64,000 nt of DNA from Aphelocoma coerulescens. Taxonomy: Eukaryota > Chordata > Aves > Passeriformes > Corvidae. Position 1 is the stretch's first letter. Every line of letters begins with the position of its first letter. The stretch is taken from assembly GCF_041296385.1 (NCBI RefSeq), contig NW_027183960.1, forward strand, positions 1,597,001 through 1,661,000. The letters run 5' to 3'. Under the pieces are notes generated by a model that was not told the DNA's origin, did no database searches, and worked only from the letters and a program-made list of their open reading frames with translations. Both the position numbers and the translations under genes were made by a program. This document shows, one piece after another, positions 47,607-60,067 of this stretch.

Positions 47607-48075
47607 CCAGGACGGTAGTTCTGTGTCTTCAAGCACAGGCTGTAGTACAGGCAGGAGGAGCTGTAACCAGCCTAGAAAGGTAACAGTGAAACAACAGCCG
47701 CCCTTTCAAACTGACGCGGCCACTTGGGTTCACCAGAAGTGATACCTGGGCTCATGTGTGCATTCCAAGGGCCAGCAGGCGGCAGGGACAGAGATGCTGC
47801 TCACCTGCCAAAGCTGTGAGAAGAAGCAGAAACGCCAAAACATCATTTCAGGTCAAGCCCTAATGAACTCTTGCTCTTTCTTCCCCTCACACTGGCAGCA
47901 GGCAAATGCAGCCCGGTCTGCCTGGATTTAGGGGACAGCAGCATCTAAAGGAGCTGTGCAGGGATGCACAGATGCTGAAAGAGACTCTACGGCAGATAGA
48001 CACGCTCCAGCAGGCTCAGCCTCCCACACTGGGGCAGGGAAAGAGCATGAGGAGACCCCCGCTGCCGAGGAAGGA
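47607..48075 (+). other. Possible small spliced exons of unknown gene
   Basis: Downstream of the kinase polyadenylation signal lie segments with good splice borders: TCTCCAG|GACGG...AGAAAG|GTAACAG (about 47608-47679), then GGACAG|AGATGCTG...TTTCAG|GTCAAG (about 47792-47853, reading LLTCQSCEKKQKRQ), then CTGGCAG|CAGGC. Phases can be made to agree but no family is recognised and the total is under 70 codons. The same sequence is mirrored in arm 1, and its last part recurs at 24853-25449. It may be chance. Confidence 0.2.
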
Positions 48076-48399
48076 GCGGCAGAGAAAGTGATCCCTAGGG
48101 ACTCCAAGGGAACCCCCCTGGTGTTACCAGCCTCTAACCCCATCTCACATTCGGGAGTTGTGTTATGTAACAGAGCAACTCTTGATAACTTTGTTGTACC
48201 ATGTAGCCCAGAGCTTTAGAACACTGGGTGGAAGGAGTGGTATTTCTCCCCAGCTGCCTTCTGGAGACTTTGCTATGCCAACAAAGAATCCCTGAATGCT
48301 CATAGCACCTCCTGTCCAGCAAGGGAGGGAGACAAGGAAAAACAACCTCAAGTGGCCACAGACCTCCTCCTGCTTCTGCTGCATTTCACATTTTTCAGC

Positions 48400-49646
48400 C
48401 CCAGAAGTTCATCCATCTCTATTACCCTTTCTATTTGCTTCTACCCTTCCAGGAGATTTTTCTTTATAGCAGATGCTTTTCATGTTTAGAAACCACAGCA
48501 TCCTCTGGGGGACAGGGAAACACTCCCACATACAGATGAGGGAATAGGCCCCTGAGAGGAGGCAGCTGCTTGAACAAGATCTAAAGCAGAAAGGGAATCC
48601 AGAGCATTTGTCTCTAGTTTTGTCTCTCTATTGAGCAGAACAGCACTAGATGATCTTCACTCACGTACAGTCATTTCTTACAACCTTATTGGCTCTAGCA
48701 GCCTCATAAAAGCAGTTCATCTGCAACATGTGTCCTGCTGCCCTTGCTACAGGGACAAGGTGTCTGTGGCTTCAAAGCTCTGATCAGCCTAGGCTCTTCT
48801 TTCCTGTCTATGCATTGTGCTGGGCTTCCTGCATGGTTTAAAGAAACCAGAGAGTTTGGGAAACTAGTTCTGGATGTACTGATACCAAACAGGTGCTGTG
48901 CTATAGTATGTGATAAATCAATGTGTGTGGCATTGAGCAGAAGCCAGGCAGAATCAGGGAGAGCTGAAAAGCTTCTAATTACATCTGAACTGCCTGTTCA
49001 AGGGATTCTGTGATTCAGTGGAAGCCTGGGAACCAGAGGAGAGGCCTGAAACTACAGAAACCAAATAATGAAACATCTCTTTTTCAGACAACTTGCAGGA
49101 GAGGGAAAGATGATGCAGGAGTTGGGATCCAGAGACTAAAGGGCACCTGCTCTGCCCCAGTGTTATCATCACTGCAGCTGCAGGATGTCTGGGGGTCCTT
49201 TGAGGCAGGTGAGGCTTGGGGGCACAGAGCTATACCATATAGCTATACCATAAAGAATTCATGCCAACAGCAGAGAAGGCAAAGAGACACAGGAGATGAT
49301 GGGTTTTTCCTTGTAAGCCTGAGGAATTCACAGGAATTCCCATTTTCCCCAGCTTCCCTACAGTATCAGTGTTTAGACATCACCCTGCCTTAGAGGATCT
49401 TCAAAAATCTCCCTTTATAGTGAGCAGAGAAACTGGTATTTCTCTGTAAGTGGCCACAATCCCCCTTGGCAGTGCAGCTGTTACTGCAGTTTTACTTTGG
49501 GGAAGTTAAACACCAGTCTCATCTCTAAAAGCATCCTCACTCACTTTACAAAGTGCCTCAGGAAGGGTAAAAAGAGGGGCTTTAACACAAGCACACACCC
49601 TCCTCAGCTGTGCTGTTAAATGCCAGGTTGCAGTCCAGAGACTTAC
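48400..49646. other. Arm 2 intergenic stretch
   Basis: This is the mirror of arm 1 31084-32330. I find no recognised exon or repeat, and no further HYDIN exon downstream of exon E. Confidence 0.4.
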
Positions 49647-51326
49647 CTTCTCCACTCAGAAAGGGAATTCTTTGGCTGATACTTCTATAGAGAGATCAAT
49701 AAACTCACAAGTAAGGACTGTTTCTGTTATTGGCTCTGCGGTTGTGCTTTCCCCAATGGTGGCTTCACACAGCACGTAATCCTGCACCTCCTGCCTGCAA
49801 GAGACACTTGTCACCAGTGGCTGCTGGCATCCAGCAAATTGGCTCACCACCCACCACGGGCCCTATTCCTGCCCCAGAGTTATGGTCACTGCCCCCTTTT
49901 CTTCCAGCTTATTTATTCTGCACTCAATTGTCTCTAACACTGCACCCCAACAGCCACAAAAGGCACTTGGGAGACCCTCCCTCCCTTCTCACACAGCTTT
50001 TGTCTTACTCTGTGCATACCCCAGATAAACCACTTGGCACTTGTTTAATTCACTTTCTTCTTGGGCTCCTAGTCTAAGTGTAACTTATTTCTCTGTCTTT
50101 CCTTGCTGACTCAGCATGCAACACTGTTTGCCCAAAAGAGCAGTATTTCCTTCCACCCCTATTTTGGGATCAGCACTGGGTTTTGGTAGATGTGAAATCA
50201 CGATAAAGCCGTAGCTGGCCTGATGGTGGCCAGCAAGGAAAGCAACTGGTGCTGCCATGGAAACGTGTGGCCTTAAGCCAGTTTCTTGAAGGCCCCTGCT
50301 CATTCCCTCAGGCAAATGTCAAGGGACTGTGGAACAAGCCCAGGGGAGGGGATCTGATGGTTCCCCAGGCTCAGCCCTTGGTGGGGACCTCACCTGCCGA
50401 ACGCTGGAGAAGCCTTGCACCACCATGTGAGCTGACTCGTCTGGCTGCAGCTCCATTGACCGTGGCTGCAGCTGAAACAGGGGCTCTGGGAATCCTCTTC
50501 GTCCTTGGAGCTACTGACAGATGTGAGGCTCTGGCCCTCCTCCTCAGGTGGTCTGTAACATTCCATGGTCCAGTAGAGCCAATGGAAACGGTAGCCCCCG
50601 TTTGTGAATTTGAACCAACAAAAGCAGGGAATGAGGCTAGAAGAGAAGACAAGATGGAAAACAGTATGGGAGTAGCTATATTTCCCTGGTCATCAGATTG
50701 CTCCCAATGAACAATTTGAGGTGTTAATAGCTTGGAGACTGTCTTCATTTCCAGGTCTTAATGTGGACCAGAAACAGTGTCTGATAATCTGCCCTTCTGA
50801 TGTCATCATTGCAAAGAAAAATATGTTTATAACGGCAATGTAGCATTTTCCAGGAGATGCTGACAGGACCTGGTGTTTTCCTCCAAAATGTTTGTTCTGG
50901 GGTGATTCATCCTGTTACTGTATTTTGCATTAATCTGCGCCTAAAACTATTACTCAATCTTTGAGATCCTGCACTTGGGGACCCTGTAGGGGGGGTACGA
51001 CCGCCATCCTGAAGTCTGCAGCAACAAAACCCTCATTGACGAGGTGAAAGGTTTGTGTACTACAACGTAGCGCTGGGATCATGACAAATTCTATCAGTCT
51101 TGGACTTGGGTAGATATCCGCCCGCGTTCCAGTGCTCCGTAACACCTGTCTCTGTTCCAGAAAGTAGGCAAGAAAGATTTGAAAAAAAAACCAAACCAAA
51201 CCACAACAGGGAAAGCTAAAAAGCTTAAACAGCTCAATCCTGCTCAAGTTATTTCTTTAGGGACAACTACCACTCTCCAGCTGAAATACTGGGCTTTTGG
51301 GGGAAAAAAAAAAGACACATTCACCT

Positions 51327-51667
51327 TTAGCGGGGGGGGGGGGGTGGTTCCGAGCGCAGGGGAGCCGGCCAAAGTCACGATACGAACACCAATACTATTT
51401 GAGCATCGTGCTTCCTTTATTGTTTACTTACACTCACTTATATCTACAAAGCTTCACGCACTATTTCCACAGGACAGCCTCTAAGCAGCAGGGGAGCCGA
51501 CCAGCATGTAACTTTTCCCAAGGCTGTTCAAGGCTGCCTGCTGCCAGGTGTCTTTCTGGCCTATCTGCAGCCTGAGGCCCCTTCAGGGGTGCTTCTGCAG
51601 CAGTCCTGGGTTGCCCCAACTCTCCTGGGCTATCATACGCCCCTGTTCCACAAGGAATCCCTATACA
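51327..51667 (-). mobile_element. Solo LTR with poly-G tract, arm 2
   Basis: It mirrors the LTR at 29062-29403. The homopolymer here is 13 bases against 14 in arm 1. The flanks are TTCACCT at 51320-51326 and again immediately after 51667. Confidence 0.7.
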
Positions 51668-51935
51668 TTCACCTCCAAATTAAAAAGGATTAAGGTAAGA
51701 GAAAGCTTCAAACTACAAATTATTGGCCCAAAGGTAAAAGCTTTTCAAGAAATCTGTAATTAAGACCAGGCTGACAGTTAAACAACTGGTTATTCTAGTG
51801 GGGAGAAACCCTCCTCTTTAAGGTAAGGAGCGTGATAGTTAAAAGCAACTGTTTTGTCAAACTTCAGGCTCCCTGCCACAGCCTGCACTGCCTGGCCCTC
51901 CTGTTGACTGACTTACATGCAGTGCCACACTGGCC

Positions 51936-52497
51936 TGTGGGATATGCCCAGCCCTTGCCCTGGAGGGATCTCTGCTGAGACAAGAGATTTTGCAATTGCC
52001 CAGCAGGACTCCCTGAAAAGGCAGCCACTTCTTGGTCATGGCGAGGAAAAGTGGACCCACAATCCTTTGGGAGACACTATGCAGATCTTTCTGTAACCCA
52101 TTGGTCTGTCCCAGACCCTCTGTAACCCATTGGTCCCCTGCTGATCCCCTGTATCCCTATAAAAGGAAGCCCCCTGGCTCTGTGGGGGAGAGAGCTCGTC
52201 CCTGGCTTTCCCCTTCGCCAGAGGGAACCAACAATAAAGCTACCTCTGTGCGGAACCAGCCACACGGGCCTTCTCGTCTCTCTCTGGTTTGGTTTGGCCT
52301 GGAGGCTGCCCTGCAGAGCTGAGCTGAAGTCACGAGCTGACAATCACTAAAGAGCTGACAGCCCCTGCAAGGGCCCTCCTGCCAGCAGCTGAGGGAAGAC
52401 ACTGGGCCTCGGGACGGCGATCCCTTTCGGGACCATCTCTCCGGACCAGTCACCTCTTCCTGGGTCAGAGCCACGGACCCCACCACCAGCTGTAATA
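51936..52497 (+). mobile_element. Solo LTR (562 bp), arm 2
   Basis: The target duplication CTGGCC is at 51930-51935 and 52498-52503. TATAAAA is at 52158-52164 and AATAAA at 52233-52238. Length and site are identical to arm 1. Confidence 0.85.
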
Positions 52498-55277
52498 CTG
52501 GCCCAGTGTGATGGTGCCATCCAGGGGATTTGGCATCATCATTTCCGTATGTCTTAATATGTTTGGATCCTTGCAACTACTTTCCAAATGCCAGCTTTCC
52601 TTTCTTTTACAGAAAGCTCAAGGTTTCCAGAAATCTTCTGACATTCTCTTTTGTGCTCAGAGAGATGACATGACATTTTTAAACAGATGTTTCCAAAGTT
52701 AATGGCATTTTAAAGATTAATTAACTAAAATTATCCTTGATTCCAGCTTAGATGAACTATATGCTGTGTCAGACACTGAGATTACCACCTATAAGGCATG
52801 AGCTGTGTATGCCACCAATCCCTTCTGTCCTTCTCCATACCAGCCTGTGCCTGTTTTCTCTGGAAGAATCCCTGTACGCTTTGCACCCTGCCAGGATGAG
52901 TTGCACAAAGGCACACGTCTCCCCTTGCACTCACCAGCAAGTTTCCTTCATCCCCGAACACGCCAATAAGGACACTGGTGTCATACTTGCCCAATTTTTG
53001 GGCTTCGATTGTAACTGGAATCTCTGCTATGCTGAAAGGCTGGACAATCCCACAGGGCTCGGAGCTGGAGTAGAACACAGGAGTATCTTCCTTGCGTTTC
53101 TAGAAGGGACAGAATCAAATGCAACTTCAGAGGGACCTCTGAAGAAACTTTAAAGTCCTTAACATCCACCACAATGGCAACTCACACACACTTCTAAAAA
53201 TCCCCAGGAAAAAGGTGAAAGGCACAAACAAGATGCAAGAATTGTAGGTTTAGCATTCTCAGGGGGTCCTGCAAGGAGGCTGCCAGCACAGGCGTTGGTG
53301 TCTGTGAATGCAGCAGCTTTTCACAACCCTCTAAGATCTCCCACATCCCGAAGACTAGAACATGAACTGCTTCCTCAGGAGGTTAAACTGCACCCTAAAG
53401 TTTACATTCAGGTAGGATCTTGTTCTCAGCAGATCTTTAAGACTGAATAGAAACCAGCAAACCAAACCCTTTTTTTCCCCCAATAATCTCCTCAATAATA
53501 TTGGAGAGGAGGAGGTGGATGCGATGCCAAACCTGGGCAATAAGCCCGTAGCAGCCAGGAATGTGGCTGTTATTCACAATGAGGAACTTCCTCTCGTATG
53601 GCTCCTTCAGATGGCACTCATCGTAGCACAGGATGTAGGGGCACGCTGTCAGCTTAGGAACGATGCATCTGGGGAAAGAGATGACCCCAAGGGAATCAGA
53701 GATACTGAGAATGGAGAACGTTTACCCCTGAAGGTTGTGAAATGGAGCGTAACACATTTGTCTCTGTCAAATCAACATTTAACAGCCCTACAGTGATAAA
53801 TTGCCTTCAAAGTCTTCCCACTCAAACATGTCTTGTCAAGGAAGGGCAAACCCTGAAAGGCAGCACCCAGAGGCTGCCAAGTGCCCCAGGCAGAGCACTT
53901 GTCCCACAGCTGCCTCAGCCCCTCCTTTACCCAAGAAGGCTTGAAAGGACTCCTGTAACAGTCCCAGTGATCCATGAGCTCTGGGGGAGCCTTGCCAACA
54001 AGGACCAGTGCTCACCAAGGCTCAAAGAACACAAGACTACAGTGTCTCAGTAAAAAGAACTCCCTTCTCTCCCATGGCGCTGTTGCCCTGGCCTGAGAAG
54101 TCAGCTGGCTTGCCCCAGCCTTGGAGGGCACAAGCCACCACCTGCCCTACAGAGTGGGTGATCACCCTCTCCCACCTCCTACAGCTCCCTTGGTCCTTCA
54201 CCCCACGGCTCTCTACACTGACTGTCCCCATTTGCACTTGCTTGACAAAACTGCTGCCCAGGCACTGACCAGACGGCTCTGCCTGGGAGAGGGAGCTGCA
54301 TCCCTCTTGTCATTAAACTGATGTCCACAGCAGCATAGCAGGATGGAATTTGGCTGCAGCAAGAACAACTTCTGGGTTAAGCCTGAGAACAGTAAAGCTC
54401 AAAATGGGAAGCAGAGGGAAGGAGAAAAACTAGAGCTGACCTGCCACATTAAGGGCTGTTTTCCCTTCATAAGATCTTGCCCTCAACCACCCTCGCTGTG
54501 AGCCACTTCCCCACTGGCAAGTGCCCTCATTAACAGAACCAGACCCTGACTCTCGGCAAGCTGCTCCCCAAACCAATGCTGCAGGGTGCTCACAACCCAG
54601 CACAACTCCACCTCTTGCAGGAAAAAGGAGAAGAGGCCCTCGGGAAATTTGTTCCACCTCAAGCACCAAAAACCAGGCCAATAAATTATACCATTCCTGT
54701 TCCTTTTAGAAAAAGGCCCAGGGTCATGCTGGGGTGGAAGCAGGGGTGCTTTTCACCACAGGCTGCTTTCCAAGTACTGCTGTTCTCATGTCCAGCTGGA
54801 CAGAACACAAGGTCATTAAGCAACACTTCTCCTTGGGAGCTGCAGCCAGCGAAGCCTGTGCATGGCAGTGTGCTGGGTGTTCCGGTTTGGCCAAATTTAG
54901 AAATATATCCTCTGAGAGAAGGCACAATCACCCCTCCCCCACCAGGGTCGGGAAAAAATAAATTTTCCTCGAAGGAAAGTGAAGGAGATAAAACTATTTA
55001 TTTAACAAACACACGAGAAAGGAAAATAATGCTAAATAATAAAATCTTTTGCTGTGGAGGAAAAACCTGGGAAAGTGTTAGAGTCCTGCCTTTGGTCTCC
55101 TCGGAGCTGCGGCTTGGCCCAGGGCCAGGCCCTCTGTGCCCGGTGGAAAGTCCTCCCGATGTGCTCTGATGTTAAAGCAATCAAGCAGTCCAGTAGAAAA
55201 GGGAGAAAATCCGAAATTCCAGGGAAGGAAAAATTCAACTTCGGTCTCTCTCCGGAGAACAAAGCAGCTGAACAACT

Positions 55278-56384
55278 CGCCAAAAAAAAACTGCCTTGGG
55301 CGCAGCAAGCCGGGTGCTTCCTCCCTTCCCTGCTGCAGCTGGGAAACAAATTGCTATCTGTGTGTGACCTTGAACAAGCTGCAAACTGCTTTGAAAAAGT
55401 TTTGCTCAGTTTTTTTCCTTCCCTCTCTCAGGCTCAGTTTAGAGGCATAGAAAGGCACAGGAATTTATTTCGGGGCATAGGCAGCGATATGGGATACACA
55501 TCATAAGGTCACCCCAAGGCACTGGGGGAGACCAGGGAAATGCTGATACCTGCCCATGACGTTCAGTGCCAACACTCCCTCACCAACACCCTCCATGACC
55601 ACCAGGATACACTGGTAGTATTCCATCACAGTGTTGGAACACAGGGTCACCTGGTGGAAGAGAAGAGCAGTAAATTCCTCCTTGCAAAAGCTCATTGCCC
55701 ATGTGTGGTGTCCTCCAGTTCTTGTTTCATGGCATGGAAGGGGAGGATTTTGCCTTAATTCTTCTGCTGGTCCATGTGTAGAGCACAGTCTCTGGGAGTA
55801 ACACAAGCCTTCTGGCAATACCGGATTTGTTAAACACACCCTTCTATCAGGGCATAGGTCAGCTAAATTGAAACATTAGAGTAAAGCTCTGTGCACCACT
55901 GTATTCAAATTAAGGGGCCAATTTTTCATCTGACTGCAATGACATAAACGCAGAGGAAGTCTGCTGACTTGAACAGAACTAGTCCAGCTTTACAGCAAGA
56001 AATTGAAGGCAAAGTGTGGCCCAGCAGGTGCTGGGCAGTTCATGGCTGCAGTTTTTTCTGTCTCCCCTGGAGATCCTTGCAGTGAACACAACTCATCTGC
56101 TCATCTGCTCCAGGAGAGGAGAAATGAGACCAGGAAGAAAAGCAAACTGCTTTATACAGTAACATCTCTCTAATAGCCACCTCCTGTCCTCATCCTTCCT
56201 CTACCCACTTTCAATCAAAGAAATCTCTCTCAAAAGTACAAGAACGGCTTCTGTACTGATCATCTGGTACACGGTTTCAGCTTGTGATTTTGGAGACAAA
56301 ACAGCTCCTTCAGGAGCATCCCCAGTAACCCAGCTAACAGAGGCCTCACATCGGTGCAGGTCTATTAATGCCGTAAAATATTAC
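55278..56384. other. Flank beyond arm 2, mostly HYDIN intron
   Basis: Apart from HYDIN exon G (55550-55650) no coding segment or repeat is recognised. The region is single copy within the window. Confidence 0.5.
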
Positions 56385-56729
56385 TGTGTCCTGCAGCCGT
56401 AGGGAGGAGGAGAGAAAATCCAGCAGGCAGGAATTGTGCAGCAAGATTGATTTCTTTAATTATTTTACAAACCCTTTTATAGACTTTTTTCTTCATAGTC
56501 TAATTGGACAAGAGATCAGCCACCCCTTGGTGGAGGATGATTGGCTAGAATCCTAAAACATCCATTGTCAAAATATTTTTCTACTATAGTATAAACAAGG
56601 CTTCTCAAAGTTGCAGGTGTTTCATTGTTTATAGAACTCTGCTACTATCTTCTGTGAGAGAGAAAAGTCTCTCACAGACTTAGAAAATAGCAAGAAAATT
56701 CTTGCTAGCAGCATTTTTGTATCCACACA
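56385..56729 (-). mobile_element. LTR-like element, copy in HYDIN intron
   Basis: It is a 345-bp element nearly identical to 57838-58175. On the minus strand it begins TGTGTGGATAC, contains TATAAAAGG near 56477 and AATTAAAG, and ends GGCTGCAGGACACA. A paired motif CTGTGAGAGA...TCTCTCACAG lies near its 5' part. No target duplication is obvious. Confidence 0.65.
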
Positions 56730-57150
56730 GGTCTCTCACGCACACGATGCTCAAAGCTGGCAGAGCTAAAGCACTCCCACACTCCAGTGAAGTTTCAGCC
56801 CCACCAGCTGGACTCTTCCCATACCTCAGTATCCTGGTGTCCCTGGGGGAGGATGGTCCCTTGGCTGGGAGTCATTGTAAACTCCTTTGGCTCCACATAA
56901 AAATGAATTCCCTTCCTCCAGGATGGGTCAGTATTGTTGTGCATTTGGTCATAGCAGGTAACAACAGGCCCTGAACCATCGTCCGGAATGCAGAGCTTGA
57001 ATGTCAGGGACGCCGAAGAGGTGTTAGTGAGGCAAAAGTTTTTGGTGTAGGGAAGGCCTACGAAAAGGACACAAATATCCATTCAGGCACCAATTACATC
57101 GTGACTCCTGGTGTGAATATCTTGGTAGGATGAAAGTGTGCTTGGAGTTT

Positions 57151-57514
57151 TGTAGAGAAATGGCTGAGTGAACAGGGACATGTATACGTGCACAATCCAA
57201 GCTATATTAGTGAACTGTTCTTGACTAGGGAAAAAAGAGAGGGGCAATGCTGATGTGGCAAGCCAACAGGATGTTGGGGAGGGCGATGCTGACCATAGAA
57301 AGACTTACGTTAGTTAGTCGCGTGCATATTAATCTCTAACCAATCACTTGCTATTAAAGGCCGCGTGAACAGTAGCTGTAATCCAATAGTATGGAGCTTG
57401 CTTATGCATGCTTGGAGAATTAGGGTATAACTATGGGACTGACAATAGAATAAACGGAGTTCCATCATATCTCTATGAGAAGCGTGGTTCATCCTGGCAG
57501 ATCTCTGGCTATTT
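57151..57514 (+). mobile_element. 5' LTR of betaretrovirus-like provirus
   Basis: It lies directly before a primer-binding site. It contains CCAAT at 57340-57344, a TATTAAAGG promoter-like box at 57352-57360, and AATAAA at 57449-57454. The left edge (TGTAGAGA at 57151) is estimated. The terminal CA expected before the primer-binding site is not evident. The provirus inserted in the HYDIN intron upstream of exon F. Confidence 0.6.
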
Positions 57515-57515
57515 C

Positions 57516-57533
57516 TGGCGTCCGACCAGGGAC
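57516..57533 (+). other. Primer-binding site, tRNA-Lys type
   Basis: TGGCGTCCGACCAGGGAC matches the 18-base Lys3-type site used by betaretroviruses and lentiviruses with two substitutions. It sits where expected, between the LTR and gag. Confidence 0.75.
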
Positions 57534-57837
57534 CGTTCCTCAGAGGAAGATATGCTCGCTGATCACTGAAAGAAGGGTGACGATGACGAGCGACAGAGAC
57601 GCTGCAGGCAGAGAGTGTCAACCGCGAATCAAAGGACGTCGGTCAGGCCAGTAAGAAGGGTCGCTACCTTCCCTCCATGATACCCTGCTAGCATGGATTT
57701 AGAGTTTGCAGCAGCACAGGAATTACTCCTCAGTATCCTCACTAAGCGAGGGGAGGAGGTCAAGGAAAAGGATCTAAATAAGCTCGTTTTATGGGCGCGG
57801 GAGTATTACCGCCGGCCTGGTTCCTACGGTATATCAC

Positions 57838-58175
57838 CGTGTCCTGCAGCCATAGGGAGGAGGAGAAGATCCAGCAGGCAGGAATTGTGCAGCAGGATTG
57901 ATTTCTTTAATTATTTTACAAACTCTTTTATAGACTTTTTTCTTCATAGTCTAATTGGACAAGAGACTAGCCACCCCTTGGGGGTGATTGGCTAAAATCC
58001 TAAAACATCCATTGTCAAAATATTTTTCTACTGTACCATAAACAAGACTTTTCAAGGTTGCAGGTGGCTTGGTTGTTTACATTCCCTGCTACCTCTTCTG
58101 TGAGAGAGAAAAGTCTCTCATGGACTTAGAAAATAGAAAGAAAATCCTCGCTAACAGCATTTTTGTACCTACACG
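57838..58175 (-). mobile_element. LTR-like element inserted in gag
   Basis: It is the same family and orientation as 56385-56729, with scattered substitutions (for example TACTATAGTATAAAC against TACTGTACCATAAAC). It splits the gag frame after about 48 codons, so it inserted after the provirus did. Gag is in the same frame on both sides. Confidence 0.75.
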
Positions 58176-60067
58176 GGAGCATGGACATTTGCGAGTCCCC
58201 CCCTCCTCTTCGATGCAGCCAAGTGGAGGGAAGTAGGGGATCACCTGTGAGACTGTACAATCCAGGGAAAAGGGAAAGAAATGACAAACTTAGGGCCCAC
58301 CTGGAGAACTGTTATAAATGCCTTGAAAAATATGCAAGCCGAGTCAAAAGTAGCTGCAGCTGCGGTGGAGGCAATTGCAACACCGGCTGGGGTTGTCACT
58401 CCTGCCCGAGCTATGCAGCGCAGGGGGCTGAGTGGACTGTTTAAAAGCCCAAGCGCGATAAAAGGGCAGAAAGCAGAGAAGCACTTTGAGACTGTCAGTG
58501 AGCTCCTGCGGGAGCAGGAGAAAGAGCTCTTGCAATCAGAGCCAAAAGAGGAAGTTACCGCCACCGCGCCTCAGAGCAAACTGAAGGCAAACGCGGAAGT
58601 TACAGTCAACCAGTCAATGGGCAGAGCAACGGGCGGTCCTTCTTGTCAAGCGCGCCTCTACCCTGCTTGCCCACCCCCTCCACCTCCGCTGCCAGCAGAG
58701 ATTCATCCCGGACCACAGACTGCTTCTCTGCCACAGACTGTTTTTCGGCCAGAGCCACAGACTGTTCCTCTGCCAGATGATGACATACCAATGACAGAGG
58801 CGACAAATGAGCTACCTGCTCATCCCCCAGGATCTTGTGAGAACCCACAAGCATTGGAAAGATGGGCTCATCAAGTAGAAGAGGCAATGCATCAAATGAA
58901 ACCACACTTTGATTGTGCTCTGTCTTCTATGGAAGAAAAGCTCCATCGGAAGCACGAGCCACAACAGGGTCCCACTGTGTCCCGAAAGGGTGTGGCCCAG
59001 ACAGCCCTGCAACTACAGGAATGGGCTCAAGTAGAGCCCTCCACTCCACCTCCCGACTTTGATAACACACCACCTCCACCCTGTGTCACAGGCGCTTCCA
59101 CTACTTCTCAATTGGGACAGAGGTGGTCTGGAATTATAAAAGGTGCTATCCTGGAGGGAGACTGGGAAGCGGCAGAGCAAATTGCCTGCCCCATCATATT
59201 CCAGAATGGTGAATGACGATATGAGCAGCATTGCTGGAAAATTTTACAACAAGCCAAGAAGTCTGTAACAGATCATGGAATAAAATCTGAGGCCACCCGC
59301 ATGGCCTTGGATTGGATTTTTACAGCAGATACCAACTCTCCTATAGACAGCACTAACCTGGCAAGGTTTCTGTTGACACCTTCCCAGTTCCTTCACTGGG
59401 AGCGAGAGTGGAAAAGACTAGCACAGATGGAGGCCAATCGTCCGCAACAGCAGAATGAACCTCTATACGGTATTAACCCAGACATGTTGACCGGGTCTGG
59501 AGTATATGGACATTTACAAGTGCCGCTTCAATACCCGTTGCTCGTACATCATCTGTCAGCATAGCTTGCCCGCCAAGCCTTCAACGCAGTACCTGATTCC
59601 CGGCCTCAACCCAGCTTCGCCACCATCCAACAAGGCCATTCTGAAGGATACTCGCATTTCATCGATAGGCTTTGGCAAGCTCTGGCCAGCCAATCAGACA
59701 TGACAGAGGACGCAAAGCAGAGTATGTTTAAGTTGTTGGTCTTTGAAGGAGCAAATCCAAATACGAAACGTGTCCTCACCACCCTTCCAAGGGGTGCGGA
59801 AGTAAGTGATATGCTCAAGCTAGCCAGTCGAGCAGTGCAACAACAACAAGGACAAGTTATGGCCAGTATGGTAGCAGAGGCCATAAAACCTGCTACGAAG
59901 CTCCTGGCCACTGCAGTTACAAAGATGGGCATTAAATCACAAGGAGAAGAGTCAGGAATTTGCTTTCACTGTGGCCAAAAAGGACATTTTCATCGCATTT
60001 GCAAGGTGGCTGTATGGTGTGACCAATGCCAAAAGGATACCCATTCTACAACCGTATGCAAGAGGTC

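Larger units (their letters stand above)
43849..55277 (-). repeat. Palindrome arm 2 (11.4-kb inverted repeat)
   Basis: It is the reverse complement of 25452-36895. The outer boundary (AACAACT|CGCC) lies about 270 bp before HYDIN exon G, so the HYDIN exon chain crosses this boundary without interruption. That makes this arm the likely ancestral arrangement. Confidence 0.97.
49647..57057 (-). pseudogene. HYDIN: HYDIN fragment, seven exons, arm 2 and flank
   Basis: Reading leftward: F 57057-56825 (FCLTNTSSASLTFKLCIP...EFTMTPSQGTI), G 55650-55550 (VTLCSNTVMEYY...MEGVGEGVLAL), A 53668-53533, B 53099-52935, C from 51151, D 50636-50394, E 49790-49647. F, G, A and B have canonical borders and consecutive phases (F phase 0, G leaves 2 bases, A supplies 1), and the motif order follows HYDIN. 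D carries a frame change and E an in-frame TGA just before its donor, identical to arm 1. Exons before F and after E are absent, so this is a partial gene copy. HYDIN functions in the ciliary central apparatus; this copy probably does not. A provirus interrupts the locus upstream of F. Confidence 0.88.

Noticed and set aside
54885..55277. Possible LTR fragment at the outer end of arm 2 (mirror 25452-25844)
   Set aside because: It has an AT-rich stretch with AATAAA-like sequences, but no ends, target duplication or TATA box could be placed, so it was not listed.
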